Source of the DNA: JAENVT01 sp039931555
GTDB taxonomy: Bacteria; Actinomycetota; Acidimicrobiia; Acidimicrobiales; Ilumatobacteraceae
Assembly (NCBI GenBank): GCA_039931555.1
Contig: JBDTRP010000042.1
Coordinates: forward strand, 1 to 64,000
Direction: 5' to 3'
DNA: 64,000 nt
A model generated the notes under the pieces. It worked only from the letters and a program-made list of their open reading frames with translations. It ran no database searches and was not told the DNA's origin. Made by a program: the position numbers and the translations under genes. Numbering within the stretch: position 1 is the first letter of the stretch; the number at the start of each line of letters is the position of its first letter. Below are positions 40,227 through 49,264 of the stretch, piece after piece.

Positions 40227-42272
40227 ATGTCTGGTCGGCTGCTCAACAGGGAGCTGAGCTGGCTCGATTTCAATCGCCGCGTCCTGGCACTGGCCCATGA
40301 ACCGGGCATCCCGCTGCTCGAACGGCTCAAGTTCGTGGCGATCTGCTCGTCGAACCTCGACGAGTTCTTCCAGGTTCGCATCTCCGCGCTGAAAGATCAG
40401 GTGGCTGCCGGCGTGGCCGGTACGGCGACGGGCGGGCTGACCCCCAGCCAGCAACTTGCCGCAATCGGCCCGAACGTCGAAACGTTCGTGATCGAACAAG
40501 AGAAGCTGTTGCTCGACGTGCTCGTGCCCGATCTCGCCCAGCACGGTGTGCGATTGGTCGGGTGGGACGATCTCGACGACGAGGACAAGCTGTACCTGGC
40601 CGACGTGTTCGAGCAGCGGATCTTCCCGGTGCTCACACCACTCGCAGTCGACCCTGCCCACCCGTTCCCCTACATCTCCAGCCTCGGCCTCAGCCTGGCG
40701 GCGATGGTCAGCGATCCCGACACCGGCGAGCGACGCTTCGCCAGGGTCAAGGTGCCGACGGTGTTCCCGCGCCTGGTCGGGTTGCCCGACGGCGTTCGCT
40801 TCCTGCCGGCAGAACAGCTGATCGCCGCTCAGTTGCACAGTCTGTTCGTCGGCATGGTGGTCGAGGAGCATGCCGTCTTCAGGGTCACCCGCAACGTCGA
40901 CCTCACCCTGGAGGACGAAGAGGCCGACGACCTGCTGGCGGCCGTGGAGATGGAGCTGCGTCGCCGCCGGTTCGGGCGCGCCGTGCGTGTAGAGGTGCAG
41001 GCCGGGATCAGTGAGGAGATGCTCGAGCTGTTGTTGCGCGAACTCGACCTCAACCCCAGCGACGTGACCGAACATCGAGCGCCGCTCGACCTGACGTGCC
41101 TCTGGCAGATGCACGCCCTCGACCGCCCCGATCTCAAGGATTGGCCGTGGCCGCCGGTCACGGCGGGGCGTATCGCCGCCGCCGAGGATGCCGACCGCAG
41201 CATCTTCTCGGTGATCAGGGAGCGCCCGCTGATGGCGCATCACCCGTACGAGAGCTTCGCCAGCAGCATCGAATCGTTCATCGCCCAGGCAGCCGACGAT
41301 CCCCGGGTGCAGAGCATCAAGATGACGATGTATCGCGCCGGTGGCGACAGCCCGATCGCCCGCAGCCTGATGCGCGCCGCCGAGCGCGGCGTGCAGGTCG
41401 CAGTGCTCGTGGAGCTGAAGGCCCGGTTCGACGAGGCCACCAACGTCTCGTGGGCCAAGGCGTTGGAACGCGCCGGGGTTCACGTGGTGTACGGCTTCGT
41501 CGGGCTCAAGACGCACGCCAAATGCGTGCTCGTGGTCCGGGCCGACGAGGACGGGCTGCGCCGCTACTGCCACATCGGCACCGGTAACTACAACTCGCGC
41601 ACGGCCCGGCTGTACGAAGACGTGGGGTTCCTGACGTGTGACCCGCCCGTCGGCGACGATGTGGCACAGCTGTTCAACCACCTCACCGGCTACAGCCGGG
41701 CGCACGACTACTACTCGTTGCTGGTCGCGCCGCGCGATCTCCGCGGGCAGCTGATCGATCTCATCGAGCACGAGACGACGTTCGGTCCCGAGGGCCGCAT
41801 CACCGCCAAGTTGAACTCGCTCGGCGACCCCGAACTGGTCGAAGCGCTGTACCAGGCCAGCAACGCAGGTGTGCAGATCGATCTGGCGATCCGTGGCATC
41901 TGCTGCCTGCGTCCCGGCGTCGCCGGCGTCAGCGACAACATCCGCGTGCGCTCGATACTGGGTCGGTACCTCGAGCATTCACGCATCATTCGCTTCGCCC
42001 ACGGCGACGAGGGCGGGCCGCTGTTCTTGATCGGCTCGGCCGATTGGATGCCGCGCAACCTGGATCGGCGCATCGAGGTGCTCGTTCCGGTCAACCACCC
42101 CAAGCACCAGGCGTGGCTCGACCAGGTCTTCAGCTTCGACCTCGCCGACGACATCGTGCGCTGGGAGATGGACGCCGACGGCGGTTGGCAGCGATGCGGG
42201 CCGGAGTCCTTCCCCGACGGTGATTCTCAGGAGCGCTTCTACCACTGGGTGGCCGACCGACAACGGCGCTGA
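40227..42272 (+). CDS. ppk1: Polyphosphate kinase 1
   Basis: 681 aa, the usual length. It opens with NRELSWLDFNRRVLALA and SSNLDEFFQVRISALK (N-terminal domain), then the head domain and the two PLD-like catalytic domains. The phospho-accepting His lies in LKTHAKCVLVVR (about residue 430), with HIGTGNYN close by and a second His motif at IRFAHGDEGG. It polymerises ATP gamma-phosphate into polyphosphate reversibly. The downstream pstB-phoU-kinase-regulator genes place it in a phosphate-responsive neighbourhood. Confidence 0.95.
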   Translation: MSGRLLNRELSWLDFNRRVLALAHEPGIPLLERLKFVAICSSNLDEFFQVRISALKDQVAAGVAGTATGGLTPSQQLAAIGPNVETFVIEQEKLLLDVLVPDLAQHGVRLVGWDDLDDEDKLYLADVFEQRIFPVLTPLAVDPAHPFPYISSLGLSLAAMVSDPDTGERRFARVKVPTVFPRLVGLPDGVRFLPAEQLIAAQLHSLFVGMVVEEHAVFRVTRNVDLTLEDEEADDLLAAVEMELRRRRFGRAVRVEVQAGISEEMLELLLRELDLNPSDVTEHRAPLDLTCLWQMHALDRPDLKDWPWPPVTAGRIAAAEDADRSIFSVIRERPLMAHHPYESFASSIESFIAQAADDPRVQSIKMTMYRAGGDSPIARSLMRAAERGVQVAVLVELKARFDEATNVSWAKALERAGVHVVYGFVGLKTHAKCVLVVRADEDGLRRYCHIGTGNYNSRTARLYEDVGFLTCDPPVGDDVAQLFNHLTGYSRAHDYYSLLVAPRDLRGQLIDLIEHETTFGPEGRITAKLNSLGDPELVEALYQASNAGVQIDLAIRGICCLRPGVAGVSDNIRVRSILGRYLEHSRIIRFAHGDEGGPLFLIGSADWMPRNLDRRIEVLVPVNHPKHQAWLDQVFSFDLADDIVRWEMDADGGWQRCGPESFPDGDSQERFYHWVADRQRR

Positions 42273-42282
42273 TTCGCTCGGC

Positions 42283-42315
42283 GTTTGCCCGCTGTTCACC
42301 TGCGGTTCACCTCGA
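42283..42315 (+). promoter_or_regulatory. PHO box, three 11-bp direct-repeat units
   Basis: Consecutive units GTTTGCCCGCT, GTTCACCTGCG and GTTCACCTCGA, each 11 bp, match the actinobacterial PHO-box design (GTTCACC followed by 4 variable bases). They lie 116 bp upstream of the pstB GTG, just after ppk. The OmpR-type regulator encoded at 45074 is the natural binder. Confidence 0.75.
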
Positions 42316-42430
42316 CTCAGGATTGGCGACACCTGTGCTCTCTACGTTGTCCGTGGTGCTCGTGTCGGTTCATCCCCCGTTTCCAACTACCGTTGCCGTC
42401 GATGATGTCGGCGATGCAGCGGAGCCACGA

Positions 42431-43270
42431 GTGACCACGTTGCAGGACAAGAGCGCCGACGAATCGATCAGCGAAGCTCCAGCTACGACCGGATTGTTCA
42501 CGACGGTCGGGTTGTCGGTGTACTACGGAGCGTTCTGTGCAGTGCGCGATGTCGATCTCACGATCAAAGAGCATGAGATCACTGCGTTCATCGGCCCTTC
42601 GGGCTGCGGCAAGACCACCGTGCTGCGCTGCTTCAACCGGATGAACGACCCGATCGTCGGCGCTCGAGTCGAAGGCACGGTCAACTATCACGGTGTCAAC
42701 CTCTACGACCCGGCTGTCAACGCCGTCGAGGTCCGCCGACGGATCGGCATGGTCTTCCAGAAGGCGAACCCGTTCCCCAAGAGCATCTACGCCAACATCG
42801 CCTACGGCCCACGTCTGACCGGTCTGCGCAACAAGGCCGAGCTCGACGAGATCGTCGAACGCTCGCTGCGCGGTGCGGCACTGTGGGACGAGGTCAAGGG
42901 TCGGCTGAAGGCGTCGGGGCTGAGTCTGTCGGGTGGTCAGCAACAACGCCTCTGCATCGCTCGGGCCATCGCTGTCGAGCCCGATGTGGTCCTGATGGAT
43001 GAACCCTGCAGCGCCCTCGATCCCATCGCCACTGCGAGGATCGAAGAACTGATGCAGGAGATGAAGGAGCGCTACACGATCGTGATCGTCACCCACAACA
43101 TGCAACAGGCCGCGCGTGTCAGCGACAAGGTCGCCTTCTTCACCACCGAGGTCACCAGCGAAGGCGATCGACGCACCGGCGTGCTGGTCGAGTTCGGCCG
43201 CACCGCCAAGATCTACTCGAATCCCAGCGACCTTCGCACCGAGCGCTACGTGACCGGGAGGTTCGGCTGA
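42431..43270 (+). CDS. pstB: Phosphate ABC transporter ATP-binding protein
   Basis: 279 aa from the GTG at 42431, preceded by GGAG; a longer in-frame start at 42323 would add an unusual N-terminus. Walker A GPSGCGKTT at about residue 55, PstB-specific QKANPFPKSIYANIAYGPR, signature LSGGQQQRLCIARA (about 165) and VVLMDEPCSALDPIAT. It powers high-affinity phosphate uptake. pstS, pstC and pstA are not in the window, so pstB sits apart from them with phoU. Confidence 0.93.
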   Translation: MTTLQDKSADESISEAPATTGLFTTVGLSVYYGAFCAVRDVDLTIKEHEITAFIGPSGCGKTTVLRCFNRMNDPIVGARVEGTVNYHGVNLYDPAVNAVEVRRRIGMVFQKANPFPKSIYANIAYGPRLTGLRNKAELDEIVERSLRGAALWDEVKGRLKASGLSLSGGQQQRLCIARAIAVEPDVVLMDEPCSALDPIATARIEELMQEMKERYTIVIVTHNMQQAARVSDKVAFFTTEVTSEGDRRTGVLVEFGRTAKIYSNPSDLRTERYVTGRFG

Positions 43271-44016
43271 TGGACGAGCTCCGCAAAGGCTTTCACAACG
43301 ATCTCGACGAGGCGCGCGCCGAGCTCGTGCGGCTCGCTGCATCGGTCACCGAACTGATCCCCCGAGCAACGGCCGTGTTGCTCGATGGCGATCTCGAAGG
43401 AGCCGACTACATCATCCAGGGCGACGACGAGATCGACGCCCGCTCGCTCGATCTCGAGGAGCACTGTTACCGGATCCTGGCGTTGCAGGCCCCGGTCGCC
43501 AGCGACCTTCGTCAGGTCGTCGCGTTGATGAAGATGATTGCCGATGTCGAGCGTTCGGCCGACCTCGTCTGCAACATCTGCAAGGCGGCGCGTCGCATCT
43601 ACGGGCACGACCTCGACCCGAAGCTGCGCGGCATCATCTCGCGTATGGGCGAGCAGGCCCAGCAGTTGTACACCGCGGCCATCGAGTCGTTCGTCGAGAA
43701 CGACGCTGCAAAGGCCGCGGCGATCGACGACATGGATTCATACCTCGACGGGCTGCAGAAGCAGTTCGTGCAGGCGATCTTCGAAAGCCACGCCGCTGGA
43801 CGAATCGACCTCCAGGTCGCGGTGCAGCTGGCGGTGGTCGCACGCTTCTACGAGCGCATCGGTGACCACGCCGTCAACGTCGGTGAGCGAGTCCGATTCG
43901 TCATCACCGGGTGGTTGCCCGAGCATCATGGTGCTGCCCGGTTTCGGCTGCGTACCGACGACACGGGCGAACTGCCACGGCTGGCGACCAACCCGCCCGG
44001 TGAACACTCATCGTGA
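43270..44016 (+). CDS. phoU: Phosphate signalling protein PhoU
   Basis: 248 aa two-repeat helical bundle with the PhoU metal-binding motifs: ARSLDLEEHCYRILALQAPVASDLR in the first repeat and FYERIGDHAVNVGERVRF in the second. It links the Pst transporter to the sensor kinase and holds the kinase off when phosphate is sufficient. It overlaps pstB by one base and the kinase gene by a GTGA-type junction, so the four genes are one unit. Confidence 0.94.
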   Translation: MDELRKGFHNDLDEARAELVRLAASVTELIPRATAVLLDGDLEGADYIIQGDDEIDARSLDLEEHCYRILALQAPVASDLRQVVALMKMIADVERSADLVCNICKAARRIYGHDLDPKLRGIISRMGEQAQQLYTAAIESFVENDAAKAAAIDDMDSYLDGLQKQFVQAIFESHAAGRIDLQVAVQLAVVARFYERIGDHAVNVGERVRFVITGWLPEHHGAARFRLRTDDTGELPRLATNPPGEHSS

Positions 44017-45077
44017 TGACCTTCCGTCGTCGCCGACCTACCCCGGTGGTCGAGTCGCACAACGACGGCGATCGCCAATTGCTGGTCCAGCTCGAAGCCG
44101 ATGTCCTGCAGCTGCGGCGGGCGCTCGACGCTCTGCCGATCGGCGTCGTGCTGGCGGATTCGACCGGTCAGACGACCGTCGAGAACGTCGCTGCTCGCAC
44201 GCACCACGGTCATGCCGCGGTGCTCGTGAAAGAGGCCGTCGAACGTCACGTGCGTCGCGCGGTACGAGGTGACGCGAGCGGGCAAACGGTCGAGTTCATC
44301 GGGCCACCGCGAACCGTGCTGGCTGTGCATGCAATACCCCTGGAAGACGGTGGTGCCCTGGTGACCATCGACGATGTCAGCGAGCGCGCTCGGCTCGATG
44401 CCGTGCGCACCGACTTCGTCGCCAACATCAGCCATGAGTTGAAGACGCCTGTCGGCGCCCTCGCCGTCCTGGCGGAGGCGTTGGTCGACATCGACGACCC
44501 GGCAGCCACTCGCAGGCTCGCCGACAAGATGGTCGGCGAAGCTCATCGTGCTGCGCGAACGATCGACGACCTCCTGGAGCTGTCACGAACCGAGCTCGGT
44601 GGCGCGCCGGCGACGGATGTTGTTTCCGTGGCCCAGGTGATCGACGATGCCGTCGAGCGGGCCCAGCCCGCAGCCGAGCATCACGCCATCAAGGTCGGCG
44701 TCGAGCATGGCTCGGGTGACCTGAACGTCGTGGGCAGCCATCGACAACTGGTGTCGGCAGTCGCCAACCTCCTCGAGAACGCGGTCAAGTACAGCGACGA
44801 GGGCTCGAGCGTGGCGGTCGAGGCCCGAAGCGAGAACGGGTGGATCGAGATCGTCGTCACCGATACTGGCGTCGGCATTCCTGCCCGCGACATCGACCGC
44901 ATCTTCGAGCGGTTCTACCGCGTCGATCGAGCGCGAAGCCGAGACACGGGCGGCACCGGTCTTGGCTTGTCGATCGTCCGCCACGTCGTGACGAACCATG
45001 CGGGCGAGGTCACGGTCCACTCCAGAGAAGGCGAGGGCTCGGTGTTCACCATTCGTGTACCGATGGCGGAGTCGTGA
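44013..45077 (+). CDS. Sensor histidine kinase, PhoR/SenX3 type, without membrane segment
   Basis: 354 aa. A PAS-like region (about 30-125) precedes the HisKA box FVANISHELKTP with His141, then N-box NLLENAVKYS, G1 DTGVGI, F-box ERFYRVDRARS and G2 GGTGLGLSIV. PhoR and SenX3 usually begin with membrane helices; none is visible here, so the protein seems soluble and may sense state through PhoU. GTG at 44013 or ATG at 44016 could start it. It overlaps phoU and the regulator gene. Confidence 0.9.
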   Translation: MMTFRRRRPTPVVESHNDGDRQLLVQLEADVLQLRRALDALPIGVVLADSTGQTTVENVAARTHHGHAAVLVKEAVERHVRRAVRGDASGQTVEFIGPPRTVLAVHAIPLEDGGALVTIDDVSERARLDAVRTDFVANISHELKTPVGALAVLAEALVDIDDPAATRRLADKMVGEAHRAARTIDDLLELSRTELGGAPATDVVSVAQVIDDAVERAQPAAEHHAIKVGVEHGSGDLNVVGSHRQLVSAVANLLENAVKYSDEGSSVAVEARSENGWIEIVVTDTGVGIPARDIDRIFERFYRVDRARSRDTGGTGLGLSIVRHVVTNHAGEVTVHSREGEGSVFTIRVPMAES

Positions 45078-45784
45078 CGACACAACCGGTCGTGCTGGTC
45101 GTCGAGGACGAGCCCAGCTTCGTCGAGGCGCTGACCATCGGCCTGACGAGAGAGGGTTTCCGCGTGGTGTCCGTCGGCGACGGGTTCGAAGCCGTGCAGC
45201 GCTTCGACGACGTGCAGCCCGACATCGTGCTGCTCGACGTGATGCTGCCCCGTCTCAGCGGCATCGACGTGTGTCGCCAGTTGCGCAAGCGCAGTCACGT
45301 GCCGATCATCATGGTCACGGCCAAGGGCGCCGAGATCGACACGGTCGTCGGGCTCGAGGTCGGTGCCGACGACTACATCACCAAGCCGTACCGCATGCGC
45401 GAAGTTGTCGCCAGGATGCGCGCTGTGTTGCGCCGATCCCCCGGCGACGGATCCGTTGCGTCAGAGCTCTCACCTGGCTCGGTCTCGGTCGGCGATGTCG
45501 TGCTCGATCCCGACGAGCACCGCGTGACCATCGACGGTGAGGATGTGTCGCTGCCGTTGAAGGAGTTCGAGTTGCTGCACCTGCTGTTGGCCAACGCCGG
45601 CCGGGTGCTGCCTCGCGAGACGCTGATCGACCGGGTGTGGGGCGGTGACTACGTCGGCGACACCAAGACGCTCGACGTGCACATCAAGCGATTGCGCGCC
45701 AAGGTCGAGCCCGACCCGGCAAATCCGACGCGGATCATCACTTACCGTGGCCTTGGCTACAAGTTCGACCGCGCCAAAGACTGA
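45074..45784 (+). CDS. OmpR/PhoB-family response regulator (RegX3/PhoP-like)
   Basis: 236 aa from GTG, overlapping the kinase stop as GTGA. Receiver domain with acidic pair Glu11/Asp12, phospho-acceptor Asp55 (LLDVMLPRLSG), Thr82 and Lys104 (TKPYRMRE). The C-terminal winged helix includes LPLKEFELLHLLLANAGRV and IKRLRAKVEPDPANPTRIITYRGLGYKF. It should control phosphate genes, including the PHO box at 42283-42315 (inference). Confidence 0.92.
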   Translation: MTTQPVVLVVEDEPSFVEALTIGLTREGFRVVSVGDGFEAVQRFDDVQPDIVLLDVMLPRLSGIDVCRQLRKRSHVPIIMVTAKGAEIDTVVGLEVGADDYITKPYRMREVVARMRAVLRRSPGDGSVASELSPGSVSVGDVVLDPDEHRVTIDGEDVSLPLKEFELLHLLLANAGRVLPRETLIDRVWGGDYVGDTKTLDVHIKRLRAKVEPDPANPTRIITYRGLGYKFDRAKD

Positions 45785-45797
45785 CCTGAGTCCTACC

Positions 45798-47114
45798 ATG
45801 CCGGGCGTGTCCAGTGGTCGGCGCCCTCCCGTCTCGTCGCACCCGCCGGTCCCCGTCGTGTCGCCGTTCAGGCGATTGGCCAGAACCCATGCACTGATGA
45901 CGGCCGGCGACGTGGCGATGGTGGTGTCGCTGGCCGGATCGCTGTTCTTCTCGATCAGCCCCGATGCTGCCCGCAGCAAGGTGCTGCTGTACCTGCTCGT
46001 CAGCTTCGCCCCGTTTGCCGTCGTCGCCCCGCTCATCGGGCCGTTCATCGACCGCGCTCCCGGCGGCCGCCGGCTGATCATCCAACTCACCGCCGTCGGG
46101 CGGGCGCTGCTCTTCATCACGATGATCTTCCATCTCGACGACCTGCTGCTGTTCCCCCTGTCGTTCGGCGTGATGATCCTGCAGAAGACCTACGGCGTTT
46201 CGCGCTCGGCGTTGATTCCAACGGTGGTCAACAGCAAGACGGAACTGGTCGAGGCGAACTCCAAGCTCGGTCTGATCTCAGGAGCGATCGGTGCACTTGC
46301 CGCGGCCCCGGCGGGCGGGCTGGCGGCGATCTCGCCGAAGCTCTCGCTGTTGTTCGGCGTTGTGATGTTCGGCTGTGCCGTGATCTCGGCGAGCCGTTTG
46401 CCGCGCGGCGCAGTCGCACCGTCGGCCAAGCCGGCCGAGCGGCTCGAGTTGCGCAACGCGGCCCTGCGTTCGGCGGCGGTGGCGATGAGCATGATCCGCG
46501 CCGTGATCGGGTTCATGTTCTTCGAACTGCTCTTCTGGCTTCGCGAGAACAGCTACAGCAACGTGTGGATCGGCGCAGTGATCGGGGCGTCGACAGTGGG
46601 GCTGATGATCGGCAACGGGCTGGCATCGCCGCTGCGAGGCCGGCTCCGCGAGGAGCTGATGCTGACCACCGCGATCCTCATGATCGCGGTCTCGGGGCTG
46701 GGCGCGGCGGCGTTCGGCGGTGTCGGCGCAGCGATCGTGCTGGCGGCGGTCGTCAACGTTGCTTCGGGGATCGGACGGATGGCGTTCGACTCGATTGTGC
46801 AACGCGACGCCCCCGACGCCAACCAGGGCCGGGCGTTTGCCAAGTTCGAGACCAGGTTCCAGCTGTCTTGGGCGGTCGCCGGTGTCATTCCGGTGCTGGT
46901 CACGTTCCCGGGACGCGCTGCGTTCCTGCTGGTCGGCCTGATCGGTGTTGCGGCCGGCGTGTTCTACATCCAGGGGTCGCGCATGCGATCGCGCGGTCGC
47001 TCGCCATCCAGTGTGCCTAGTCGCCGGCGAGTTCGAGGCGGGCCACCCACAGGCCCGGCGCGTCGATCTCGGCCGGGGTCGGCAGGGCGTTCGGGCGGGC
47101 AAGAAGCGCGCTGA
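45798..47114 (+). CDS. MFS-type membrane transporter
   Basis: 438 aa. About ten to twelve hydrophobic segments with short loops, including LLYLLVSFAPFAVVAPLIGPFIDRAPGGRR, an MFS-A-like loop. It resembles the MFS family without a clear substrate signature. The ATG at 45798 is 13 bp after the regulator stop. The last ~30 codons are basic (SSVPSRRRVRGGPP...) and overlap the convergent DUF2342 gene by 98 bp. Confidence 0.75.
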   Translation: MPGVSSGRRPPVSSHPPVPVVSPFRRLARTHALMTAGDVAMVVSLAGSLFFSISPDAARSKVLLYLLVSFAPFAVVAPLIGPFIDRAPGGRRLIIQLTAVGRALLFITMIFHLDDLLLFPLSFGVMILQKTYGVSRSALIPTVVNSKTELVEANSKLGLISGAIGALAAAPAGGLAAISPKLSLLFGVVMFGCAVISASRLPRGAVAPSAKPAERLELRNAALRSAAVAMSMIRAVIGFMFFELLFWLRENSYSNVWIGAVIGASTVGLMIGNGLASPLRGRLREELMLTTAILMIAVSGLGAAAFGGVGAAIVLAAVVNVASGIGRMAFDSIVQRDAPDANQGRAFAKFETRFQLSWAVAGVIPVLVTFPGRAAFLLVGLIGVAAGVFYIQGSRMRSRGRSPSSVPSRRRVRGGPPTGPARRSRPGSAGRSGGQEAR

Positions 47115-48201
47115 GCCGGGCCTCGCCGACGCGGTCGACGACTCCGCCGACGAAGTTCTTGCCGCGCTGTACCTGATGGTGTGTCAGTCGCAGGCCCAGC
47201 AACCGCTCGATGTACAGATCGTCGGCGCCGTGATCGACCCGACGGCGCCGCACTGCTTCGGCGATGCGCAGGGCGTCGCCACCGATCACGCGGACCGAGA
47301 CTCCGTCGACCATGTAGTCGACGTACCCGATGACCACCGCAGCTGCGGCATCGAGCGACGGCTCGAGCTCGCGCTGCTCGGGAGATTGCACAGCCCCGAG
47401 CAGGACTGCCGGGTCGCCGAGGACCTGCTGCATCGCCTGCATCGGATCCTCGTCGTCGGAGTCGAGCGAGCCGAGCTTCTCGGCGATGGCTTCCGGGTCG
47501 GGTCGGAAGGCGCCGACGTGGCGGCGCACGAGCGAGGCGAAGTCTTCACGCAACGACGTGATCGAGAACAACGCGTGACCGGTGAGCTCTTGCGCCAGGA
47601 CCCACATGCGCATCTCGTCGGCGGAGATGCTCCATTCCTCGGCGAAGCGATCGATGTTGCCGGGCAGCACGGTGATGCTGGTGTCTTGACGGGGGATCGG
47701 CAGGTCGTACTGGCCAAATGCCTGTGTGGCCATCCGTCCGACCATCGAGCCGACCGCCATGCCCATCATCGACGGCGCCATCATCTTGCTGAGGTTGGCC
47801 ATCATCGCCATCATCGGGTCGGCGTTGAGATCGATGGCATCGGGTTCGGAGGAAACGGCCGGCTTGCCGAGCGAGGTGGCCAACTCGGTGAACAGCGGCC
47901 GATACGCCTCGAGCGTGCGCTGCGCCCATGCACCCGACGTGACCGGAAGGATCTCCGGTGACGGCCCGTCGAACCCGGTCAGGTCGCGCACGTGCAACTC
48001 GGCGATCTGGGCGAGTTGACCGAGCTTGATGCGCACGCTGGGGTCGATGTTGGGCTCGGCGCCGCCGCCGGTCGCGGCGAGTCCGGCGAACTGCCGCGCC
48101 GCGTCCCAGTTGAGTGGGCCCTGGCCGGACAGCGCCCGGGCCAGGTCGCCGAACATCGGAAGGTTCTCGAACGGGTTCTCGGACCCTGGTCCGTCTGCCA
48201 T
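47017..48201 (-). CDS. DUF2342 / TIGR03624-type putative zinc hydrolase
   Basis: 394 aa from the ATG at 48201. Typical of the actinobacterial family annotated as 'zinc-dependent metalloprotease': N-terminal NPFENLPMFGDLARAL, a helix rich in Met/Gly (MMAMMANLSKMMAPSMMGMAVGSMVGRMATQ), the core EEWSISADEMRMWVLAQELTGHALF, and a C-terminal helical part ending in WVARLELAGD. The activity has not been assigned and the catalytic residues are uncertain. It is convergent with, and overlapped by, the MFS gene. Confidence 0.78.
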   Translation of the reverse strand: MADGPGSENPFENLPMFGDLARALSGQGPLNWDAARQFAGLAATGGGAEPNIDPSVRIKLGQLAQIAELHVRDLTGFDGPSPEILPVTSGAWAQRTLEAYRPLFTELATSLGKPAVSSEPDAIDLNADPMMAMMANLSKMMAPSMMGMAVGSMVGRMATQAFGQYDLPIPRQDTSITVLPGNIDRFAEEWSISADEMRMWVLAQELTGHALFSITSLREDFASLVRRHVGAFRPDPEAIAEKLGSLDSDDEDPMQAMQQVLGDPAVLLGAVQSPEQRELEPSLDAAAAVVIGYVDYMVDGVSVRVIGGDALRIAEAVRRRRVDHGADDLYIERLLGLRLTHHQVQRGKNFVGGVVDRVGEARLSALLARPNALPTPAEIDAPGLWVARLELAGD

Positions 48202-48244
48202 GAACGCGAGCCTACGGCCAACGTCGGCGCTAGCGTCCGTCGCC

Positions 48245-49225
48245 ATGACCGTCGTGTCGACGACTTCCACGGTGTGGGTGAGCGATGGCTCCGACGGTCT
48301 CGGTCGGCGTGTGCTGCAGCGGCTCAATCGCGTGCCGGAGATGATCGAAGGACTGATCGGTGACAGCGAGGTCATCGTCTGGCTGGCATCGGCCGACGCC
48401 GACGCTCGCGCCCGTCGGCGGCAGAGCGCGACCGACGGTGTCACCTCGGCGTTGGCCGAGGCCGAGCATGCGCGCCACCTGGTGCTGGTCTCGTCGGCGA
48501 TGGTGTACGGCGCATGGGCCAACAATCCTGTGCCGATCACCGAGGAGGCCGTGCTGCGCCCCGACGTGGAGTTCGTCTACGCCCGTCAACTCGGCGCCGT
48601 CGAGCAGTTGGCCGACGAGTGGCGGCTTGCCGTGCCCGGCCGCACCGTCACCGTGTTGCGGCCGGTGGTCGGCATGGCAGCCGACAGCACCGTGGGGTTG
48701 GCTGCCGCGCTTGCCGCCGGCATGGGTCAGCGCGTCGGCGAAGATGACCCCCCGGCGCAGTTCTTGCACCTCGACGACCTTGCCGCGGCCGTCGTGCTGG
48801 CCGCCGAGCAGCGCCTCGACGGCGTCTACAACGTGGCTCCCGATGGGTGGGTCGCGGGTGAACGGGTGCGCGCCTTGGCCGGCGCGGTGCCGCGGCTGAA
48901 GCTGCCCGCCCGGGTGACCGAGGTGATCGGCAACCTTCGTTGGAGGTTCCAGCGCGGCCCGATCCCGCCCGGCCTGCGCAGCTACACGCGCTGGCCGTGG
49001 CTCGTCGCCAACGACCGGTTGAAGGCCGAGGGCTGGGCGCCGACCGTGACCAATGAGCAGGCGTACGTCGAGGGGACCGAGGCCAAGTGGTGGACCATGG
49101 TCAGCCCGAAACGACGGCAGGAGATCGCCCTCGGCGGCCTCGGCGCGCTGCTGGTCGGTATCGGTATCGCGGTGTGGCGAGGCGTTCGCCGCGCCCAACG
49201 CCGTCGAGTCAATCGAAGTGCGTAG
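48245..49225 (+). CDS. Atypical extended-SDR (NAD-dependent epimerase-like) protein with C-terminal membrane helix
   Basis: 326 aa. The fold resembles NAD-dependent epimerase/dehydratase proteins: SSAMVYGAW, RPVVGMAADS, FLHLDDLAAAVVLA and VYNVAPDGW. The N-terminal glycine motif is loose (SDGSDGLGRRVL), and the catalytic Y-x3-K is Y-A-R-Q-L, so Lys is replaced by Leu; activity is doubtful. A membrane helix (ALGGLGALLVGIGIAVW) lies near the C-terminus. The final RSA codons and stop are inside palindromic repeat copy B. Confidence 0.78.
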   Translation: MTVVSTTSTVWVSDGSDGLGRRVLQRLNRVPEMIEGLIGDSEVIVWLASADADARARRRQSATDGVTSALAEAEHARHLVLVSSAMVYGAWANNPVPITEEAVLRPDVEFVYARQLGAVEQLADEWRLAVPGRTVTVLRPVVGMAADSTVGLAAALAAGMGQRVGEDDPPAQFLHLDDLAAAVVLAAEQRLDGVYNVAPDGWVAGERVRALAGAVPRLKLPARVTEVIGNLRWRFQRGPIPPGLRSYTRWPWLVANDRLKAEGWAPTVTNEQAYVEGTEAKWWTMVSPKRRQEIALGGLGALLVGIGIAVWRGVRRAQRRRVNRSA

Positions 49226-49264
49226 TCTCGATGCACACAGTGCGCAGCGAGGCTACGCACTTCG
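49214..49264 (+). repeat. Palindromic repeat, copy B (51 bp)
   Basis: Perfect 12-bp arms CGAAGTGCGTAG (49214-49225) and CTACGCACTTCG (49253-49264), with inner CTCG-ATGCAC/GTGCGC-AGCGAG pairing. It lies between the convergent epimerase-like and DUF559 genes and supplies the last codons and stop of both. It may also terminate transcription from both sides. Near-identical in its core to copy C at 50246. Confidence 0.8.
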
